This document shows, piece after piece, positions 43,407 to 50,944 of a DNA stretch of 64,000 nucleotides. The stretch covers positions 1 to 64,000 of the forward strand of contig JAJZPC010000002.1 of the NCBI GenBank assembly GCA_021811385.1. The letters run 5' to 3'. The stretch is from Deltaproteobacteria bacterium. GTDB taxonomy: Bacteria > Desulfobacterota > Desulfobulbia > Desulfobulbales > Desulfurivibrionaceae. Numbering within the stretch: position 1 is the first letter of the stretch; each line of letters begins with the position of its first letter. A model generated the notes under the pieces. It saw only the letters and a list, made by a program, of their open reading frames with translations. It did not search any database and was not told where the DNA came from. A program made the translations under genes and the position numbers.

Positions 43407-44216
43407 ATGACCAAGGTTATTGTCGCCGGGGCCGCAGGCCGTATGGGCCGCCGGATCAGCTATATGGTGCACCAGCAGGAAGGGTTGACCCTGGCCGGAG
43501 GCTTTGAACGGCCCGATGGCCCGGAGCTTGGCAAGGATCTCGGCGAGCTGGCCGGCATCGGCGCACTGGGCGTTACCGTGGCGGACAGCTTCGAGGCGGT
43601 CAAGGACCAGGGCGAGGTGGTTATTGACTTCACCTTCCACGAGGCCACCATGGCCCTGGCCCGCAAGGCTGCCCAGGCGAAAAAGGCCATGGTCATCGGG
43701 ACCACCGGCCTGACTGCGGACAATCTGGCCGAGCTTAAGGAATTGAGCCGCAATTTCCCCTGCGTCCAGTCGCCCAACATGGCGGTGGGCGTCAACGTGC
43801 TGTTCAAGATCGCCCGCAAGATGGCAGCCCTGCTGGGCGATGCCTACGATATCGAGATCGTCGAGGCCCACCACCGGATGAAAAAGGACGCGCCCAGCGG
43901 CACGGCCCTGAAGCTCGGGGAGATGGTGGCCGAAGGCGTGCACCGCAATCTTGCCGAGGTGGGGGTCTATTCCCGCCACGGCATGATCGGCGAGCGCACC
44001 GACAAGGAAATCGGCATCCAGACCATCCGGGCCGGGGATATCGTGGGCGAGCACACCGTGTATTTTGCCGGGGCAGGGGAGAGGCTGGAACTCAGCCACC
44101 GCGCCCACAGCCGGGACAACTTCGCCCGGGGCGCGGCCCTGGCCGCCGCTTGGGTGGTGAACCAGCCCAACGGCCTCTACACCATGTTCGACGTGCTGGG
44201 CTTGCAGGATATTTAG
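43407..44216 (+). CDS. dapB: 4-hydroxy-tetrahydrodipicolinate reductase
   Basis: DapB reduces the DapA product. The 269-residue protein has the Rossmann start (VIVAGAAGRMGRRISYMV), GTTGLTADNLAEL, SPNMAVGVNVLFKIA and the catalytic EAHHRMKKDAPSGTAL with its histidine pair and lysine. AAGGAG precedes the ATG. It closes the lysine row; a hairpin overlaps its stop codon. The aminotransferase step (dapL, or argD acting as DapC) is not otherwise seen here. Confidence 0.96.
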   Translation: MTKVIVAGAAGRMGRRISYMVHQQEGLTLAGGFERPDGPELGKDLGELAGIGALGVTVADSFEAVKDQGEVVIDFTFHEATMALARKAAQAKKAMVIGTTGLTADNLAELKELSRNFPCVQSPNMAVGVNVLFKIARKMAALLGDAYDIEIVEAHHRMKKDAPSGTALKLGEMVAEGVHRNLAEVGVYSRHGMIGERTDKEIGIQTIRAGDIVGEHTVYFAGAGERLELSHRAHSRDNFARGAALAAAWVVNQPNGLYTMFDVLGLQDI

Positions 44217-44255
44217 GGGCCGTACGAAATGATTATTTCGTTACGCAGCCCCTTA
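44213..44255 (+). terminator. Hairpin overlapping the dapB stop codon
   Basis: TTAGGGGCCGTACGAAAT pairs with ATTTCGTTACGCAGCCCCTTA with small bulges; the dapB stop (TAG, 44214-44216) is in the left arm. No T-run follows, so termination is uncertain and 3'-end protection is as likely. Confidence 0.45.
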
Positions 44256-44305
44256 TGCCGACCAATGGCGGCTTAGGAGTTTGCTTGCAAAACTCTTCCA
44301 CATTG

Positions 44306-44411
44306 ACTCCCCCTCCCTCGACGGGAGGGGGCCGGGGGGAGGGTGAAGTCGCAACCCGCCGCTCCGGCTGTTTCCCCCTCTCCCTAACCCTCCCCCCAGG
44401 GGGGAGGGAAC
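44306..44411. repeat. CCCTCCCTC/GGGAGGGG palindromic repeat, second copy
   Basis: CCCCCTCCCTCGACGGGAGG is itself palindromic, and a second G/C-run palindrome (CCCTAACCCTCCCCCCAGGG) follows. The family is the same as at 25671-25775. It fills the gap between dapB and folK. Confidence 0.75.
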
Positions 44412-44436
44412 TTTTGGGAATTTTGCAAGAGGCTCC

Positions 44437-44955
44437 ATGGCAAACCAGCAACAAGCCTTTATCGGCCTGGGCTCCAATCTCGGCGACACCCAGGCCAACC
44501 TGCTCGGCGCCTGGCAGCGGTTGGGCCAGGTGGCGGGAATCAGCCTGATCCGGCTCTCCAGCCCGTACCGGACACAACCTGTCGGCATGGACACAGCCCA
44601 CTGGTTCACCAATGCCGTGGGCGAAATCTTCACCACCCTGTCGCCCACCGAGCTGCTGGCCGCCATGCTTGCCATCGAAACCAAACTGGGCCGGGATCGC
44701 ACCCTGACCCAGGACAGGCCCGTTGATCTGGACCTGCTCTACTACGGAGACCTGATGCTAGAAAGCCCAACCCTGACCGTGCCCCATCCGCGGATCGCCG
44801 ACCGGCTTTTCGTGCTGGCGCCCCTGGCGGAGGTTGCTCCGGCGCAGGTGCACCCGCGCCTTGGCCGGACCAGCCTGGAGCTCTGCCGGGCACTCGGAGC
44901 GCAAACAGGGGTGGAGCGGCAGGAATGGCGAAACAGGGGGCCTTTCGGTGTTTAA
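44437..44955 (+). CDS. folK: 2-amino-4-hydroxy-6-hydroxymethyldihydropteridine pyrophosphokinase
   Basis: FolK makes the activated pterin for folate synthesis. The 172-residue protein has AFIGLGSNLGDTQANL, YRTQPVG, FTNAVGEI, and the signature RPVDLDLLYYGDLMLESPTL with PHPRIADRLFVLAPLAE. The ATG at 44437 follows GAGGCTCC. It ends in a 8-base overlap with the next small gene, so expression is coupled. Confidence 0.93.
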   Translation: MANQQQAFIGLGSNLGDTQANLLGAWQRLGQVAGISLIRLSSPYRTQPVGMDTAHWFTNAVGEIFTTLSPTELLAAMLAIETKLGRDRTLTQDRPVDLDLLYYGDLMLESPTLTVPHPRIADRLFVLAPLAEVAPAQVHPRLGRTSLELCRALGAQTGVERQEWRNRGPFGV

Positions 44956-45229
44956 GCTTTTCATCTACGCGCTCTTTCTCTATGTCCTGTACCGGTTGCT
45001 GACGGGCGGCCGGAGAAAAAAAACCGTCAGCAATGGCCGGAAAACCACGGGTTCAGGCGAACTGGCCGCCCATGACCAACTGGTGGAAGACCCGGTCTGC
45101 CATATCTATATTCCCAAAAGGCAGGCAATTGTGTTACAAGATGGGGATACGGTTGTATATTTTTGCAGTGAACAATGCCGGAAGATGTATTGCGACGCCC
45201 AGACAACAAATCGCCAGGAGAACGGCTGA
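44948..45229 (+). CDS. Small membrane-anchored protein with TRASH/YHS-like metal-binding domain
   Basis: The 93-residue protein starts at a GTG with a G-run eight bases upstream. One N-terminal membrane helix (FKLFIYALFLYVLYRLL) is followed by a basic linker and a domain reading DPVCHIYIPKRQAIVLQDGD, then VYFCSEQCRKMYC. The PVC...FCSEQC pattern is the YHS/TRASH cysteine arrangement thought to bind metals such as copper. It resembles PP0621-like proteins, which are short membrane proteins of unknown role. The gene overlaps folK by 8 bases and precedes the aldolase gene by 41 bases. Confidence 0.78.
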   Translation: MFKLFIYALFLYVLYRLLTGGRRKKTVSNGRKTTGSGELAAHDQLVEDPVCHIYIPKRQAIVLQDGDTVVYFCSEQCRKMYCDAQTTNRQENG

Positions 45230-45270
45230 TTTCGAGTCCCGTTAAAAAATGATCCCGTAGGAGAGAATAG

Positions 45271-45918
45271 ATGAAGTTTTTTATCGACACCGCCAACCTG
45301 GAAGAAATCAAAAAAGCCGTGGACATGGGCATGGTGGACGGAGTTACCACCAACCCTTCGCTGATCGCCAGGGAAAATAAGCCCTTTGTTGAGATCATCA
45401 AGGATATCTGTAAGATCGTGGACGGCCCGATCAGCGCCGAGGTTATTGCGCTTGACGCCGAGGGCATGGTCCGCGAGGGCCGCGAGCTGGCCGCCATCCA
45501 TTCGAACATCGTGATCAAGATCCCCATGACCACCGAAGGCCTCAAGGCAGTCAAGACGCTGGCCGATGAGAAAATCAGAACCAATGTGACCCTGATCTTT
45601 TCCGCCAGCCAGGCCTTGATGGCCGCCAAGGCCGGGGCCAGCTACGCAAGCCCCTTTGTCGGTCGGCTGGATGACATCTCCCAGAACGGCATGGATCTGA
45701 TCAGCGACATCATGAACATCTACGACAACTACGGCTATGCCACCGAGGTGATCGTCGCCAGCATCCGCAACCCCATCCATGTGGTGGACGCGGCCCTGCT
45801 GGGCGCCCACATCGCCACTATCCCCTTCAAGGTCATTGCCCAGCTTGCCCGGCATCCGCTCACCGACCTCGGCATGGAACAATTTTTGGCCGACTGGGAA
45901 AAAAGAGCAAAAGCGTAG
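45271..45918 (+). CDS. fsa: Transaldolase-like fructose-6-phosphate aldolase (FSA/TalC family)
   Basis: The 215-residue barrel belongs to the short transaldolase group. It starts [19 protein letters not shown], has [10 protein letters not shown], the Schiff-base lysine in [13 protein letters not shown], and ends [16 protein letters not shown]. Family members act either as transaldolase in the pentose phosphate path or as fructose-6-phosphate aldolase. Key residues separating these two cannot be judged safely by eye. The ribosome-binding site is AGGAGAG. Confidence 0.9.
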   Translation: MKFFIDTANLEEIKKAVDMGMVDGVTTNPSLIARENKPFVEIIKDICKIVDGPISAEVIALDAEGMVREGRELAAIHSNIVIKIPMTTEGLKAVKTLADEKIRTNVTLIFSASQALMAAKAGASYASPFVGRLDDISQNGMDLISDIMNIYDNYGYATEVIVASIRNPIHVVDAALLGAHIATIPFKVIAQLARHPLTDLGMEQFLADWEKRAKA

Positions 45919-45958
45919 TATACTGTTGGTGCAGGCGCATCTGCCCGGAGACAAAAAC

Positions 45959-46627
45959 ATGGCGCAGACACGGAAATCAGACGGACACAAGGGGAAAACC
46001 CGGACCCGGACGGCAGGACCACTCCTGGCCGTGCTGGTCTGGGCAATGCTGCTGGTGCCGGATTCCGCCCAGGCGACGATCTATACCTTTGTCGACAAGC
46101 ATGGCACCGTGCATTTCACCAATGTGCCCAACGACCCTCGCTACAAGGCCGGAGTGATCCGCCCGCACTCCCGGGGGAGCAGATCGCCGCGGCCCGGTGA
46201 TCCGCGCCTCTATGAAGAGCATATCCAGAGGGCGGCCAGCCACTACGCAATGGACCCCCTGTTGATCAAGGCCGTGATCAAGACCGAATCCAACTTCGAC
46301 TGCATGGCCGTTTCCTCCAAGGGAGCCCAGGGCCTCATGCAGTTGATGCCGGGAACCGCCGCCGATCTGAATGTCTGGAACCCTTTCGACCCCAAGGAAA
46401 ACATCTTCGGCGGCACCAATTACCTGCGCCAGATGCTGGCCCGGTTCGGCGGCAACATCAGACTTGCCCTGGCCGCTTACAACGCCGGGCCAAACAGGGT
46501 TGAGGCCGCCCAGGGAATTCCCTTGATCCCGGAAACCCAGCAGTATGTGGCACGAGTTCTTCAGCACTACCGGCAGATGTCAGCCGCGTCCTCTCCGTCC
46601 TCCCGCTGGCTGGGAGCGGCCAATTAA
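45959..46627 (+). CDS. Lytic transglycosylase with DUF4124 domain
   Basis: The 222-residue exported protein has a signal peptide (about 20-40, AVLVWAMLLVPDSAQA). A short DUF4124 segment follows (TIYTFVDKHGTVHFTNVPND), then a Slt-type lysozyme-like domain (about 95-210) with the catalytic glutamate in IKTESNFDCMAVSSKGAQGLMQLMP and AALAYNAG-like ALAAYNAGPNRVE. It should cleave peptidoglycan glycan chains, releasing anhydro-muropeptides, in the periplasm. The start at 45959 gives the complete signal peptide. pgsA follows after 4 bases. Confidence 0.9.
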   Translation: MAQTRKSDGHKGKTRTRTAGPLLAVLVWAMLLVPDSAQATIYTFVDKHGTVHFTNVPNDPRYKAGVIRPHSRGSRSPRPGDPRLYEEHIQRAASHYAMDPLLIKAVIKTESNFDCMAVSSKGAQGLMQLMPGTAADLNVWNPFDPKENIFGGTNYLRQMLARFGGNIRLALAAYNAGPNRVEAAQGIPLIPETQQYVARVLQHYRQMSAASSPSSRWLGAAN

Positions 46628-46631
46628 GACC

Positions 46632-47201
46632 ATGAGCCGGCACGCGATCCTCACCATTCCCAATATGCTCACCGGCTACCGCTTTGCGGTGGCGCCGGTC
46701 CTGCTCTTTTTTCTCTATCCCCAACCCAGCGTCGGAGTCAGCCTTTTCGCCTTTCTGCTTTTCCTCACCGGAGCGCTCACCGATCTTGCGGACGGCTATT
46801 ACGCCAGAAAGCATAAGATCGAAACGGTCCTGGGCAAATTGATGGATCCGGTGGCCGACAAGGTGCTGGTCTGTGCGGCCTTGATCATGCTGATCCCCAT
46901 GGACAAGATTCCGGCCTGGCTGGTGTTCATCATCCTGGCCCGGGAGTTGGTGATCACCGGGCTCCGGGGGGTGGCGGCCTCTTCGGGCATCGTCATCGCG
47001 GCCAGCGGCATGGGCAAATTGAAGAGCATTTTGCAGTACACCGCGCTCTGCGTGCTAATCTTTCCCCTGGGGGTGGTGGACATCCCTTTCCTGCACGAAC
47101 TGGGCAAGGGAATCCTCTATATTTCCGCCTTCATGACGGTGTGGTCTGGGGTGGATTACTTCTACAGGTTCCAGAAGATTTTCCTGGGAACCTCCCACTG
47201 A
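46632..47201 (+). CDS. pgsA: CDP-diacylglycerol-glycerol-3-phosphate 3-phosphatidyltransferase
   Basis: PgsA makes phosphatidylglycerophosphate for phosphatidylglycerol and cardiolipin. The 189-residue membrane protein has the CDP-alcohol transferase motif D-x2-DG-x2-AR-x8-G-x3-D-x3-D within DLADGYYARKHK through GKLMDPVADK, plus five to six hydrophobic segments. The start (ILTIPNMLTGYRFAVAPV) is typical. It follows the transglycosylase gene by 4 bases and is the last gene before the tRNA-Leu island. Confidence 0.93.
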   Translation: MSRHAILTIPNMLTGYRFAVAPVLLFFLYPQPSVGVSLFAFLLFLTGALTDLADGYYARKHKIETVLGKLMDPVADKVLVCAALIMLIPMDKIPAWLVFIILARELVITGLRGVAASSGIVIAASGMGKLKSILQYTALCVLIFPLGVVDIPFLHELGKGILYISAFMTVWSGVDYFYRFQKIFLGTSH

Positions 47202-47232
47202 AACAGCAACAAGGGAAGTGGTTCTTTAGGGC

Positions 47233-47261
47233 TTGACAGCTCTCGGCAAGGCTTCTATAGT
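47233..47261 (+). promoter_or_regulatory. Promoter of tRNA-Leu
   Basis: TTGACA (47233-47238) and TATAGT (47256-47261) are spaced by 17 bases, a near-consensus sigma-70 promoter 40 bases upstream of the tRNA. Confidence 0.85.
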
Positions 47262-47301
47262 GTTCGTCCTATGCCGCTGTCACGGGGCACATCGCCATTC
47301 A

Positions 47302-47388
47302 GCCGGAGTGGTGAAACTGGTAGACGCACGGGACTCAAAATCCCGCGGGGGCAACCCCATGTCGGTTCGATTCCGACCTCCGGCACCA
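47302..47388 (+). tRNA. tRNA-Leu (anticodon CAA)
   Basis: The 87-base sequence folds as a type II tRNA. The acceptor stem GCCGGAG pairs with CTCCGGC, followed by ACCA. The anticodon arm CGGGA-CTCAAAA-TCCCG gives anticodon CAA. A long variable arm (GCGGGGGCAACCCCAT) follows, then the T-arm GTCGG-TTCGATT-CCGAC. It reads UUG codons. CCA is encoded. Accessory DNA begins directly after it, so its 3' end may be an integration site. Confidence 0.96.
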
Positions 47389-47420
47389 TTGCATTATCCG
47401 ATACCGTCCGGTATCGACCT

Positions 47421-47455
47421 AAAAGCCCTGAGAAATCAGGGCTTTTTCTTTTTCT
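47421..47455 (+). terminator. Intrinsic terminator after tRNA-Leu
   Basis: AGCCCTGA-GAAA-TCAGGGCT followed by TTTTCTTTTTC. A perfect palindrome CGATACCG-TC-CGGTATCG (47399-47416) lies just before it. Confidence 0.88.
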
Positions 47456-47595
47456 GTTGTCCCGTAATGTCCCTCCTGATATGCTAAAATCCAGTAGTTT
47501 TGGGGCCTCATTAGGGGCCTTGGGGACCTCGCGAAATAAAAGGCCCCTAACTGGAAAAAAGCTTGCCCCTGCGCTTGCTTTTCTTTGCCTGATAA

Positions 47596-47766
47596 AAACC
47601 GGGCTCCGGCCCCTATTTCTTCTATTTCTTCGACTTCGCCTTATATGAACTGCAGGAGACCGTAAAAAGGTTGGGCATGGACGACGCTGCCGACCTGCTT
47701 GCAGTAATGGTCAATGGAGACCGTTTGAAGGATATTTCCGACCTTCCGCTTGATCTTGCTGTTTGA
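47596..47766 (+). pseudogene. C-terminal gene fragment in the tRNA-Leu island
   Basis: A start-less frame of 56 codons reads YFFYFFDFALYELQETVKRL and then GMDDAADLLAVMVNGDRLKD up to a stop at 47764. The second half looks like a normal protein C-terminus, the first half does not. There is no ribosome-binding site. It is most likely the 3' remnant of a gene deleted or broken when accessory DNA entered behind the tRNA. The rest of 47456-47776 holds short G-run/C-run hairpins (GGGGCC...GGCCCC) but no gene. Confidence 0.4.
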
Positions 47767-47776
47767 GGGGCTCCCC

Positions 47777-48196
47777 ATGGGGATGAGCCGAAGCGAGAAT
47801 ATGCGGCGAATCCGCAGCAAAGACACATCCCCCGAACTTAAGGTCCGCTCTCTGGCTCACCGTCTCGGCTTCCGTTTCCGTCTTCACCGCAAAGACCTCC
47901 CCGGAAAGCCCGATCTGGTTTTTCCTGTCCGTAAAAAAATAATTTTTGTTCACGGTTGCTTCTGGCATAGGCATGATTGTCCAGAAGGTTTACGGAAACC
48001 AAAATCAAACCGTTCATACTGGATTCCCAAAATAGAACGGAACCAGCAGCGCGACACTGAGAACATCAATCGCCTCCGTGTTGCCCGTTGGGATGTCCTT
48101 GTCGTTTGGGAATGCGAAATAAAAGCACATGAGCATCTCGCCAAAAAACTCATTGAATTTCTAACAAAAAGTCCACCTAACAAAAGGGCCAACTGA
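47777..48196 (+). CDS. vsr: Very short patch repair endonuclease Vsr
   Basis: Vsr nicks DNA 5' of T in T-G mismatches that arise from deamination of 5-methylcytosine. The 139-residue protein has the family start (RSENMRRIRSKDTSPELKV), the catalytic LPGKPDLVFPVRKKIIFVHG with its aspartate, the zinc-binding and catalytic GCFWHRHDC motif, and the C-terminal WDVLVVWECEIK. The ATG at 47777 has GAGGGG six bases upstream. Vsr is normally paired with a cytosine methyltransferase, but none is in the window. The gene lies in accessory DNA after tRNA-Leu. Confidence 0.9.
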   Translation: MGMSRSENMRRIRSKDTSPELKVRSLAHRLGFRFRLHRKDLPGKPDLVFPVRKKIIFVHGCFWHRHDCPEGLRKPKSNRSYWIPKIERNQQRDTENINRLRVARWDVLVVWECEIKAHEHLAKKLIEFLTKSPPNKRAN

Positions 48197-48526
48197 CGCG
48201 GGGAGCGCGACGGCATGCCCGGCAAGTCTATTGGAGCGCCGCAGCTTACGTGGGCGATGCGTCGGCTGTGCGGATGTTTTGCGGCTGAACTGGAACACCT
48301 AAGGACATAAGGCAGAATGCGGATTCAATTCCCTTCGCAATAAAAAGCATCTGCCTAAATTTGAGCCTTTTACAAGCCCGAATGATCAGTATCATTTTCT
48401 CATCTTTTCGTATTTGTGTTAGGGGGAGTATTCTGCTAGGGTATTTCGGTTACGCAATAATATAAGACTAATATTACCCCGGCATTATTGGTGAAATGGA
48501 CGTTCGTATTAATTTAGGAGAGAAAT
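48197..48526. other. Intergenic DNA between vsr and the AT-rich orphan gene, no gene seen
   Basis: Composition changes here from GC-rich (to about 48300) to clearly AT-rich (from about 48400). The left part contains GCGCGACGGCATGCCC-type runs without a frame. The right part holds AT-rich DNA suitable as the promoter of the gene at 48527; I cannot pick a single -35/-10 pair with confidence. No tRNA duplication that would mark an att site was found. Confidence 0.4.
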
Positions 48527-49405
48527 ATGCGATTGAGAGAAATGCAAAAAATAATTTCACAGGCAAATATTGAAGAAGGAAAATTGGTTTCTGTACAATC
48601 TGGCATGAGTAACATTAATAACTTCAAGAAATTATTAAGTATTGTGGGAAACCTGCCAATATTTGATGATGAAATAAAATATATTTATGAGTCTCCCCTC
48701 TATGAAACTAGCTCAGACTCCATGCAGATATCTTCAGATAGCGTAAGAAGAGAAATTTTTCGTCGCGCTAATCATATATATTTTTCCACCATTTCTCTTG
48801 TTAGATTATTTGGCAATATGATTGATGAACTTAATGATGAAACTATATCAATCAAGATAAGAGAAAGTTCTGATTTTGATATAATCATAAAAGATCTAGA
48901 AAAAATACAATCATGCATTTCTCAAATCATAAATCACCCAGAAATTGGTGGGAAGCTTGAGCTAAACTCATGGGAGTATGGATCAAAGTGGATGAATTTA
49001 TATCTTGGCTCTATACTAGCCGTAAGCATTGTTGCGAGTGCTGCTTGGTCAGGAGCTGTTGTAAACAAAAAAATTCAAGAAGGTAGAATTCTATCAGAAT
49101 ATGCACGAGGGTTATCAATAAAGAATGAAGCCATGGAAGAGATTAGAATCAAGCAAGAAGAGGCAATAACACGACTTATAAATGAAGAAGCAAAACGAAT
49201 TCAAGTTGAATTTTACAATAATGACAATAACAATGAGGATCTTGAAAGATTAAAATATTCCATAAAAATGTTTTCAGAACTTATTGAAAATGGAACAGAG
49301 GTGCATCCAGCATTGACAGCGCCTGAAACAGTACAAAATCTTTTCCCTGATTTTGCTAAGCTTGACACAATTACTTCGAAGATAAAGCTTCTGTCTGATA
49401 AATAA
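48527..49405 (+). CDS. AT-rich orphan protein with one membrane helix and coiled coil
   Basis: I do not recognise this 292-residue protein. Residues 1-150 are helical and charged. Residues about 153-178 form one membrane helix (MNLYLGSILAVSIVASAAWS). Residues 180-235 are a charged coiled-coil-like stretch rich in E, K and R (EAMEEIRIKQEEAITRLI). The C-terminal part is acidic and ends SKIKLLSDK. Codons are strongly AT-rich (many AAA, ATA, AAT), unlike the GC-rich genes around it, so it was acquired recently. AGGAGAG before the ATG supports the start. Its place between vsr and an IS element suggests a mobile accessory or defence-type gene; that is inference only. Confidence 0.75.
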   Translation: MRLREMQKIISQANIEEGKLVSVQSGMSNINNFKKLLSIVGNLPIFDDEIKYIYESPLYETSSDSMQISSDSVRREIFRRANHIYFSTISLVRLFGNMIDELNDETISIKIRESSDFDIIIKDLEKIQSCISQIINHPEIGGKLELNSWEYGSKWMNLYLGSILAVSIVASAAWSGAVVNKKIQEGRILSEYARGLSIKNEAMEEIRIKQEEAITRLINEEAKRIQVEFYNNDNNNEDLERLKYSIKMFSELIENGTEVHPALTAPETVQNLFPDFAKLDTITSKIKLLSDK

Positions 49406-49543
49406 GCTGTCAAATAGGCTTATTAAGCATAATCGAACATCAGGTTTATTTTTTTATATGATCAAAATTTGGGGGCCTTCTTAAAATTTCTATTACAGAT
49501 TATATTGTTATTGCAATATGCTACATGTACAGAGATAGTATTC

Positions 49544-50723
49544 ACCTGACACTGCCACCCTTGGCGGGGTGATAAATTACGCCGCTTTTTTTGTTTTTGC
49601 CTCTACGCCGTTCTTTGGTAACTCGTCAGTAAAAGCCCGGGATGGCGTCCGGCCATTCATATTGCGCCCCTGGTGGGTACGTTCTGTGTTGTAGACCTTC
49701 AGGTAAGCATCAAGGTCTACCTGCATCTGCTCCACGGTTTCATACCACTTCTTTCGGCCTTGCAGGCGGAAATGTTCATCGAGCAAGGTGCGGTGTAGCC
49801 GTTCCACAAATCCGTTGCTTTGCGGCCGACGCACTCTGGTAGTGCGGTGTTCGATCCCCTCAAGCTGCAAGAACAACTCGTAAGGATGACGATCAGGGCG
49901 GCCGCAGAACTCCCGCCCGTTGTCGGATAGGATAGTTGTGATCCGCGCTTCGTGTTGCTCGAAAAACGGCAATACGTCCTCGTTGAGCACATGTACCGCC
50001 GTTACCGGCAGCTTGGAGGTGTAGAGACGGCCCCAGGCATAACGGGAATGGCAATCAATGACAGACTGGAGATATACCCGGCCAACACCCTTGAGAACAC
50101 CGACGAAAAAGGTGTCCACCGCTACGAGATCGCCGGTGTGCCTGGTTTCGATGTGCCGCTCACGGAACTCCGGGCTGAACCGTTCCAGCAGGCGAACTTG
50201 GGTGTCGCTGAGATCCAGTTTCTGCTCACGAACTGTTTTTTCGAGGCGCAAAAGCCGGTCGTGCCGACTCTGAAGATTGTGGCGACTCCACACACCCCGG
50301 ACACCACCGGCGCTGACCTGAACGTTTTGCAGGACAAGTTGTTGAGCGACCCGCACCGGTCCGTGGGTTGGCTGATGCAGGCTGTATTCCAGGATTACTT
50401 TTTCAACCTCCTCGCTGACCCGGTTTGGGTGCGGCCCCTTGGGGCCGGGGAGACGATCCAGTAGGCCTTGGGCTCCATGGGTCTGAAAGTTGCGGCGAAT
50501 CTCGTAAAATTGCTGCCGGGAATAGCCCATCACCTGGCAGGCCTTGCTGACGTTGTTTAATTCCGAAGCGAGTTCTAGCAAACTGAGCTTCCTTCGTGCT
50601 ACTTTGTGTTTGGTGGTCATGACGCTCTCCTGTTTTGAGGTTGTTGATGAAGCTTCGCAACTCCATCTTTACCCCAACCAAGGGAGGCATGACCACCTCT
50701 TCATAAGAGGCTGACTGTCAGGT
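49544..50723 (-). mobile_element. IS481-family insertion sequence
   Basis: The element is about 1180 bases and carries one transposase gene on the minus strand. Both ends read inward ACCTGACA, followed on the left by CCACCCTTGGCGGGGT and on the right, after a 24-base insert, by CCTCCCTTGGTTGGGGT. The right insert includes a small hairpin (CCTCTT-ATG-AAGAGG). No target duplication is obvious. It lies in AT-rich DNA next to the orphan gene. Confidence 0.8.
49577..50620 (-). CDS. IS481-family DDE transposase
   Basis: The 347-residue protein has an N-terminal helix-turn-helix (KACQVMGYSRQQFYEIRRNF), a second winged segment, and a retroviral-type rve core with the three acidic residues: DLVAVDTFFVG, ILSDNGREF and NGFVERLHRTLLDE. 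It ends in a basic tail (NGVEAKTKKAA). The reading frame is intact and AGGAGAG stands before the ATG, so it may be active. The IS481 assignment rests on size, domain order and one-frame coding. Confidence 0.9.
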   Translation of the reverse strand: MTTKHKVARRKLSLLELASELNNVSKACQVMGYSRQQFYEIRRNFQTHGAQGLLDRLPGPKGPHPNRVSEEVEKVILEYSLHQPTHGPVRVAQQLVLQNVQVSAGGVRGVWSRHNLQSRHDRLLRLEKTVREQKLDLSDTQVRLLERFSPEFRERHIETRHTGDLVAVDTFFVGVLKGVGRVYLQSVIDCHSRYAWGRLYTSKLPVTAVHVLNEDVLPFFEQHEARITTILSDNGREFCGRPDRHPYELFLQLEGIEHRTTRVRRPQSNGFVERLHRTLLDEHFRLQGRKKWYETVEQMQVDLDAYLKVYNTERTHQGRNMNGRTPSRAFTDELPKNGVEAKTKKAA

Positions 50724-50785
50724 TATAACCATCTCAATACATGCTACACAACAAGTTCGAATAAGACCTCCGCACCATACACGAC

Positions 50786-50822
50786 AAGGGTTTTCAGGGT
50801 TTCCCCTGAAAACCCTTTTTTT
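50786..50822 (+). terminator. Intrinsic terminator without its gene, right of the IS element
   Basis: AGGGTTTTCAGGG and CCCCTGAAAACCCT form a 13-base stem followed by TTTTTT. It points rightward, but the nearest rightward gene to its left is the orphan gene 1.4 kb away beyond the IS element. It may have belonged to a transcription unit split by the IS. Confidence 0.75.
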
Positions 50823-50944
50823 GGCCCACCGCTGTTCTTTGCCAAAATGTGGTATAAGAAAAGAGAGAAAATCCAGCGTTGCTCAAGAACCTTCCCCTGG
50901 CCGCCACACCATCTGGCCAGGAAATCCGAGGAGGAAAACCGCGC

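Noticed and set aside
47302-48196. Integrase or att-site duplication behind tRNA-Leu
   Set aside because: No tyrosine recombinase frame is found and I could not find a second copy of the tRNA 3' end downstream; only a small gene fragment remains.
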